DNA from: an uncultured Eubacterium sp. | GTDB lineage: Bacteria; Bacillota; Clostridia; Lachnospirales; Lachnospiraceae | Length of the DNA: 27,412 nucleotides | Direction: 5' to 3' | Assembly: GCA_910579075.1 (NCBI GenBank) | Contig: CAJTSV010000044.1 | Location: 1-27,412, forward strand | Program-made: the position numbers and the translations under genes | Part shown: positions 23,645 to 27,412 of the stretch, in pieces | How the letters are laid out: the number at the start of each line of letters is the position of its first letter | How positions within the stretch are numbered: the stretch's first letter is position 1 | The notes under the pieces: generated by a model | Told to the model about the DNA's origin: nothing | The model's database searches: none | The model's input: only the letters and a program-made list of their open reading frames with translations

Positions 23645-24403
23645 ATGGGCAAATCACACGAGGAATTGGAAAAGGAGTACGCCGAGGCCACCGCCTTATC
23701 ACTCGCGGGGCGGCGGTTGAAAGTGTGGCCCCAAAGGTGCGTGGCATGAGCGAGAGGGCCGAGCGCGGATATCACCACCGGCAAGGGCGATTTCAATCGC
23801 TGGATAAGAAAGGCCAATGACCTGTTGCGGAATATTCGGAAGAAAATCGCCGGCCTGACCGATTGGATAAAGGCCATAAAAGAAGAATTGAGCCAGCCCC
23901 CGGCCCTGGCCTTGCCGCGCTGCAGACTGCTATGAGGCCGGAACGCCGGAGCCGCAATCCAGGATTGGAAACCTTAAAGATTTTGCCGAGGCTGTCAATT
24001 TTCTGACCGAGAGAGGCATTGCACTCTGGAAGATTTGAAGGCCCATATCGCTGCTCAGAGTGAACGAACAGAAGCCATCAACACATCTTGAAAACCAAGT
24101 CCGCCCGTCTGAATGAATCGAAGGAACTGCTTCGCCTCGTTGACCCCTGCCGTGACACCAAGCCTGTCTATGACGAGTTGCAGGGTATCAAAGTGGAAGG
24201 GCAACCGAGAGAAATTCGAGAGGGAGCATGAGAACGAGCTGAGGACGTTTCACATGGCCCGCTGGAAGCTGGACAAGCACCGTTTCCCTGCTGGTAAAAT
24301 CTCCGTTCATGCGTGGGAACAGGAGCAGACCAAGCAGAAATGCCGGGAAAACTTTACCAACAAGGTGCTGCGCCTTATTCAATCCGACACTGTAACCTCA
24401 TAA
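23645..24403 (+). pseudogene. Relaxase (MobA/MobL type, conjugative element) C-terminal region, multiply frameshifted
   Basis: Successive frames carry pieces of one protein in order. These are GKSHEELEKEYAEAT, then GDFNRWIRKANDLLRNIRKK and IAGLTDWIKAIKEELSQP, then IGNLKDFAEAVNFLTERGI, then KLREL-like heptads, and finally KFEREHENELRTFHMARWKL and DKHRFPAGKISVHAWEQEQ. This order matches the C-terminal half of relaxases from Tn1549/CTn-type elements. At least four single-base indels and several stops separate the pieces, and the N-terminal catalytic tyrosine domain is absent. GC content is higher than the flanks, suggesting foreign origin. It marks the remains of an integrative conjugative element. 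Confidence 0.75.
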
Positions 24404-25026
24404 AAATAATTGACTTTTTTCTCTATCCATATTGACAAGACCCGAATGTTACAGTTTCTGTGATATGATTTGAACGAGTATGCATTTTATATTACTGACT
24501 GTTTCTTTTCGCGCAGAGCACGATTGACAAGAAACTTTTTTTCTGCTATACTGTACTTACCGTACAATAACAGTAAGGCATAAGCCGATGGAAGGAATGC
24601 AAATGAATGTTCAGCTGACGGAAGTACCAATATAGAGGAAAATCTGAGGTATAGCGTATGAGTATTAGCAGCTGGAAATACCAAATTATGAGTGGAACAT
24701 TGGTAATTTGAATTTTGAATTTTGTATTTTGTATTTTGTATTATGTCTATGATAAATCTGCAGCCAGCCTGTGGATATGAAATTATCAGTAAAATAGAAA
24801 GACATCCTGTTATAGCTGAAAAGAAATACCATCTATCCATTACCTGAGAAGTTATGAAAAAAAGGTTATGTTTCCTCAGCAGGGCAGGAATATACTGGGG
24901 GCGTACCGGCTTGAAAATATGATTCTGTCACAGCGAAAGGACTGGAATAGATTTCTTTTGTGTCTGATGAATGGGATAACTTTCAAAATGCGATAAACGA
25001 GATTACTGGGAGAAGGAACGCAGATA
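24404..25026. other. Gene-free interval with one strong promoter and A/T microrepeat
   Basis: No supported gene. A strong promoter with dyad lies at 24524-24575. At 24707-24743 there are about two copies of TTTTGAAT and three of TTTTGTAT. A 42-codon frame beginning MFPQQGRNILGAY at about 24869 has no ribosome binding site and matches nothing I know. The interval looks like decayed DNA or a long leader of the GntR operon. Confidence 0.5.
24524..24575 (+). promoter_or_regulatory. Consensus promoter overlapping an operator-like dyad
   Basis: A perfect TTGACA (24524-24529), a 17-bp spacer, and TATACT (24547-24552). Immediately downstream lies TGTAC-TTACC-GTACA, nested in TACTGT/ACAGTA. The symmetry spans the expected transcription start, as repressor sites often do. 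The next gene downstream is a GntR regulator, about 450 bp away. Confidence 0.65.
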
Positions 25027-25398
25027 ATGAATATTATTATATCCGGCCAATCGGGAATACCGATTTATGAGCAAATCAAAGAACAAATCAAAACATCTAT
25101 TTTGACAGGTGAATTAACTGAAAACGCGCCGCTTCCTTCGCTCCGCCAGCTTGCCCGTGATTTGCAGGTAAGTCTGGTAACTACGACCAGAGCATACAGT
25201 GAATTAGAGCTCGAAGGATTCGTCCAGACAATGCCCGGAAAAGGGGTATATGTAAAGAAAATCGATGATGCTTTTGTTCGTGATAAATACCGGAAAGAGG
25301 CTGAAGCCGCCTTAACGAATGCTGTCAAGAGGGGAAAGCTGGCTGGCTTATCAGTAAATGACCTGCATGAAATGCTGGATAAGATTGAGAGGACATGA
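25027..25398 (+). CDS. GntR-family transcriptional regulator, YtrA subfamily
   Basis: A 123-aa protein. A winged-helix GntR domain (about residues 8-75) has IPIYEQIKEQIKTSILTGEL, PLPSLRQLARDLQVSLVTT and the wing GFVQTMPGKGVYVK. Only a short C-terminal helical tail of about 45 residues follows, the mark of the YtrA subfamily, which usually represses the ABC transporter operon it belongs to and responds to cell-envelope antibiotics. The start has GGGAGAAGGAA upstream. It runs into the ABC ATPase gene. Confidence 0.9.
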   Translation: MNIIISGQSGIPIYEQIKEQIKTSILTGELTENAPLPSLRQLARDLQVSLVTTTRAYSELELEGFVQTMPGKGVYVKKIDDAFVRDKYRKEAEAALTNAVKRGKLAGLSVNDLHEMLDKIERT

Positions 25399-25400
25399 TA

Positions 25401-26255
25401 ATGGATAATGTGATTGAAATATGCAGCCTTAGAAAAGAATATAAAAATTTTATGCTGGATAATATCAGTTTTTCTGTTCCAAGTGGTTTTCTATGCGGCT
25501 TTATCGGTGAAAACGGCGCAGGAAAAACGACTGTTTTAAGGCTGATTTTAGGCATGGCCAGGAAAGATGGCGGCAGCATTAAGCTATTCGGCAAAAATGC
25601 GGATGATGTTTCTTTGAAAGAAGATATAGGTGTTTTATTTGAACAGCCTTATTTTCAAGAGGACTGGACCCCCATTGATGTAGAAAAATCCATGCGTCCT
25701 TTTTACAAGAAATGGAGCAGTAAAGCTTTTCATCAGTACCTGGAACAATTTTCGCTTGACCCTGAGCAGAAGTATAAAACAATGTCACGCGGCATGAAAA
25801 TGAAATTGGGCATGGCAGTTACATTGGCGCATGATGCAAAGCTTTTATTGCTCGATGAACCGACGTCTGGCCTTGACCCCGCTGGACGTGAAGAAATGCT
25901 TGAAATCCTTCGTGCTTATATGGTGGAAGAAGACAGAACCGTATTCTTTTCTACGCACATAACCAGTGACCTTGAAAAGATTGCCGACTATATTATCTAC
26001 ATCCAAAACGGCAGAATTATATATAGCGGACGAAAGGATGAATTGATTGAAAAATATTGTCTGGTGAAAGGCGGAACCGGGGATTTGCCACAAGCAAAAC
26101 GGAAACAGGTGATTGGACTGCGTGAATATCCTGTCGGCTTCGATGGCATGATTGAAATAAAAGATATTGCAGGCTTTCCAGGAAGTGTAATTACAGAAAC
26201 AGTTTCTCTGGATGATATTATGGTACGAATGAGCAAGGAGGGTGAAGTTTTATGA
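25401..26255 (+). CDS. ABC transporter ATP-binding protein
   Basis: A 284-aa nucleotide-binding subunit. Walker A is GENGAGKTTVLRL at about residue 36. The signature is a variant SRGMKMKLGMA, the Walker B is LLLLDEPTSGLDP and the switch His is in FFSTHITSD. A C-terminal extension of about 65 residues follows the core. It energises the permease encoded next. ATG 25401 is favoured because GAGAGG lies 8 bp upstream; an in-frame ATG at 25395 overlaps the regulator's stop. The substrate is unknown; YtrA-type operons are linked to export or resistance. Confidence 0.93.
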   Translation: MDNVIEICSLRKEYKNFMLDNISFSVPSGFLCGFIGENGAGKTTVLRLILGMARKDGGSIKLFGKNADDVSLKEDIGVLFEQPYFQEDWTPIDVEKSMRPFYKKWSSKAFHQYLEQFSLDPEQKYKTMSRGMKMKLGMAVTLAHDAKLLLLDEPTSGLDPAGREEMLEILRAYMVEEDRTVFFSTHITSDLEKIADYIIYIQNGRIIYSGRKDELIEKYCLVKGGTGDLPQAKRKQVIGLREYPVGFDGMIEIKDIAGFPGSVITETVSLDDIMVRMSKEGEVL

Positions 26256-26914
26256 AACGAATGGCAATATTTGACTGGAATGCGATGAAGTACTTTCATC
26301 TGCGGCTTTTTCTGATTCCTCTCATTTCGCTGTCTGCTGGTTTTATTCTGGCGCTGCTGGTTATCCCGATGAATGTTTTTCTGTTTCTGTTTTTTTCGGT
26401 CAATGCTTTTGCGGTCGAAGAAAAAGGAGATTTGAATAAGCTGTATTTCACACTCCCAGTCGAGCGTTCCGCCGTAGTGGCTGGCAGATATATTTTATCT
26501 GTCTGCATGGGATTAGCCGGATTAGTTACGGGCATTCCTCTGGCAGTTCTCGCAGACCGCTTTTCGTTATCGCATTATTATGGCCCGATGGGATGGTTTT
26601 TACCTGTTGTGACAATAAGCTATCTGCTGTTTTCAATTTTTAATTTGTGTATGTTTCCAATCTTATTCAAGATGGGATATAGGAAAGGAAAGTTTTGGGG
26701 AATGCTTATGCCAGTTGTTCTTTTTGCAGCGCTGTATAGTGCAGGAGTGATTGTTTTGACTTTGCCTGGGAATGAATATTTGCTTTTTCATGTTCTGGAA
26801 TATGCCAGTACAAATATGTTTTTGGTGAATGGCGGTATGATTGCTGCTGCTACTTTGATTTTGCTTTGTTCGTTTTTGCTTTCGAAAAAACTATATTTAA
26901 AGCGAGAATTTTAA
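26252..26914 (+). CDS. ABC-2 type transporter permease
   Basis: A 220-aa membrane protein with six predicted helices, matching the ABC-2 permeases paired with YtrA-type regulators. The cytoplasmic stretch FAVEEKGDLNKLYFTLPVER after helix 2 is typical of this family (start of export-type coupling loop, sequence EEKGDLNKLYFTLP). Its ATG overlaps the ATPase stop by 4 bp (ATGA), with GGAGGGTG upstream. It would form the channel as a homodimer. Confidence 0.88.
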   Translation: MKRMAIFDWNAMKYFHLRLFLIPLISLSAGFILALLVIPMNVFLFLFFSVNAFAVEEKGDLNKLYFTLPVERSAVVAGRYILSVCMGLAGLVTGIPLAVLADRFSLSHYYGPMGWFLPVVTISYLLFSIFNLCMFPILFKMGYRKGKFWGMLMPVVLFAALYSAGVIVLTLPGNEYLLFHVLEYASTNMFLVNGGMIAAATLILLCSFLLSKKLYLKREF

Positions 26915-26927
26915 GGAGATATCAAAA

Positions 26928-27065
26928 ATGGAACGTTTTAAGAAAGTTTATTAACAGGGTGCTGTCAATGTGATTGAAATTTGGACTGATACAGAATGCT
27001 GCCCAAAAGAAGAAGGCAGTATATTTTATCCGAATGCCAAAATCAAAAAAAGTGATACAATTTAG
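26928..27065 (+). pseudogene. Remnant of a DUF6440-like small protein gene
   Basis: After AAGGAGAT, ATG 26928 reads MERFKKVY and stops at TAA (26952-26954). The same frame continues QGAVNVIEIWTDTECC and ends at TAG (about 27065). DUF6440 proteins have a KVY-x-QG-x5-EIWVDKETGVNY-like pattern, so the TAA replaces one residue and the rest is diverged. It sits at the 3' end of the ABC operon. The family match is from memory. Confidence 0.4.
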
Positions 27066-27097
27066 CTGAAAGGCAAAAAGAAGAAAGTGGTATATTC

Positions 27098-27188
27098 TAG
27101 AGCGTGTTTGAAAAATGCTTTTCGTGAGATGTACTTCACAGTTTGTGGAGAATGCAGATTGCGGAAATGATTTTTCAAACACGCTCTA
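27098..27188. mobile_element. MITE-like hairpin element flanked by TA
   Basis: Terminal inverted repeats of 19 bp (27098-27116 and 27170-27188) are perfect. The outermost pair is TA on each side, consistent with an 87-bp element (27100-27186, ends GAGCGTGTTTGAAAAAT) flanked by a TA target duplication as made by IS630/Tc1-mariner transposases. The core contains a short TTCAC/GTGGA stem. No protein is encoded. Confidence 0.65.
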
Positions 27189-27412
27189 ATACGCTGATAT
27201 AATGAAAATAAACATAGAGGAATATTTATCCAGCTGTATAGTGGAAATTTACATTCCTGTATTATTTTTACGAAATGTCTTTATAGGAATAAAGGTACAA
27301 TGAAAAATTATATCTGATTTTGTATAAATCAATCTTGGCAGGAAGGGAAAATAAATCGAGAGTGATTTATAAAAGTGAATATTTTTACCTATTAAAGATG
27401 AAAAATAATATA
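27189..27412. other. A/T-rich sequence without a supported gene
   Basis: No open frame with a ribosome binding site is seen. Several promoter-like A/T blocks (for example TATAAT at 27198-27203 and TACAAT near 27296) lack good -35 partners. A gene may begin beyond the right edge. Confidence 0.5.

Noticed and set aside
23608..23820. Separate 70-aa gene in the relaxase region
   Set aside because: Its sequence is one frame segment of the frameshifted relaxase, not an independent gene.
24113..24403. Separate 96-aa gene
   Set aside because: It is the last in-frame piece of the relaxase remnant (ENELRTFHMARWKL and following), with no start signal.
24432..24468. TTGACA at 24432 as a promoter
   Set aside because: The nearest TATGAT lies about 25 bp downstream, outside usable spacing; the promoter at 24524 fits much better.

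Overview
The window reads as the chromosome of a low-to-mid-GC, spore-forming, anaerobic Firmicute, most likely Lachnospiraceae (Blautia/Dorea-like). The grounds are gene content (MecA, CwlD, a YaaH-like GH18, clostridial 2[4Fe-4S] ferredoxin, DUF1858, a Na+-type ATP synthase c subunit), gene order (gdpP-rplI-dnaB and sua5-YwlE-like-atp, both origin-proximal in Bacillus subtilis) and strong AGGAGG ribosome binding sites. The genus is inference.

Layout. 1-369: about 2.35 copies of a 157-bp tandem repeat full of hairpins, cut by the left window edge. 408-4307: gdpP-rplI-dnaB operon (c-di-AMP hydrolysis, ribosomal protein L9, replicative helicase), followed at once by two DnaA-box matches and a nested palindrome. 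4557-5328: MerR-type HTH/coiled-coil protein. 5378-5548 (minus): a 56-aa ferredoxin. 5798-6007: DUF1858 redox-disulfide protein. 6151-6963 (minus): mecA. 7131-9939: a kinase / CpaE-like / CpaB-like locus whose two P-loop domains lack the Walker A lysine and which has no Tad pilus machinery beside it; two of its genes may use ATT start codons. 10159-14425: cell-wall and translation operon (GH18, cwlD, threonylcarbamoyl-AMP synthase, and a YwlE-family protein whose catalytic Cys is Asp). 14490-21808: complete F1Fo ATP synthase operon (atpZ-I-B-E-F-H-A-G-D-C) with a textbook promoter and terminator; the c subunit carries the full Na+-binding signature.

After atpC the sequence becomes accessory. 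It holds a 35-bp tandem repeat, a 225-bp element with 32-bp perfect inverted ends, and a graveyard of mobile-element genes (a C-terminal fragment, an Rpn-family nuclease/transposase stopped inside its active site, a broken small conserved gene and a multiply frameshifted relaxase). An intact GntR-ABC ATPase-ABC-2 permease operon follows (25027-26914), then a broken DUF6440-like gene and an 87-bp MITE-like hairpin flanked by TA.

The most unusual items are the orphan kinase/pseudo-ATPase locus, the Cys-to-Asp phosphatase, and the 157-bp repeat whose arms can pair in two mutually exclusive ways.
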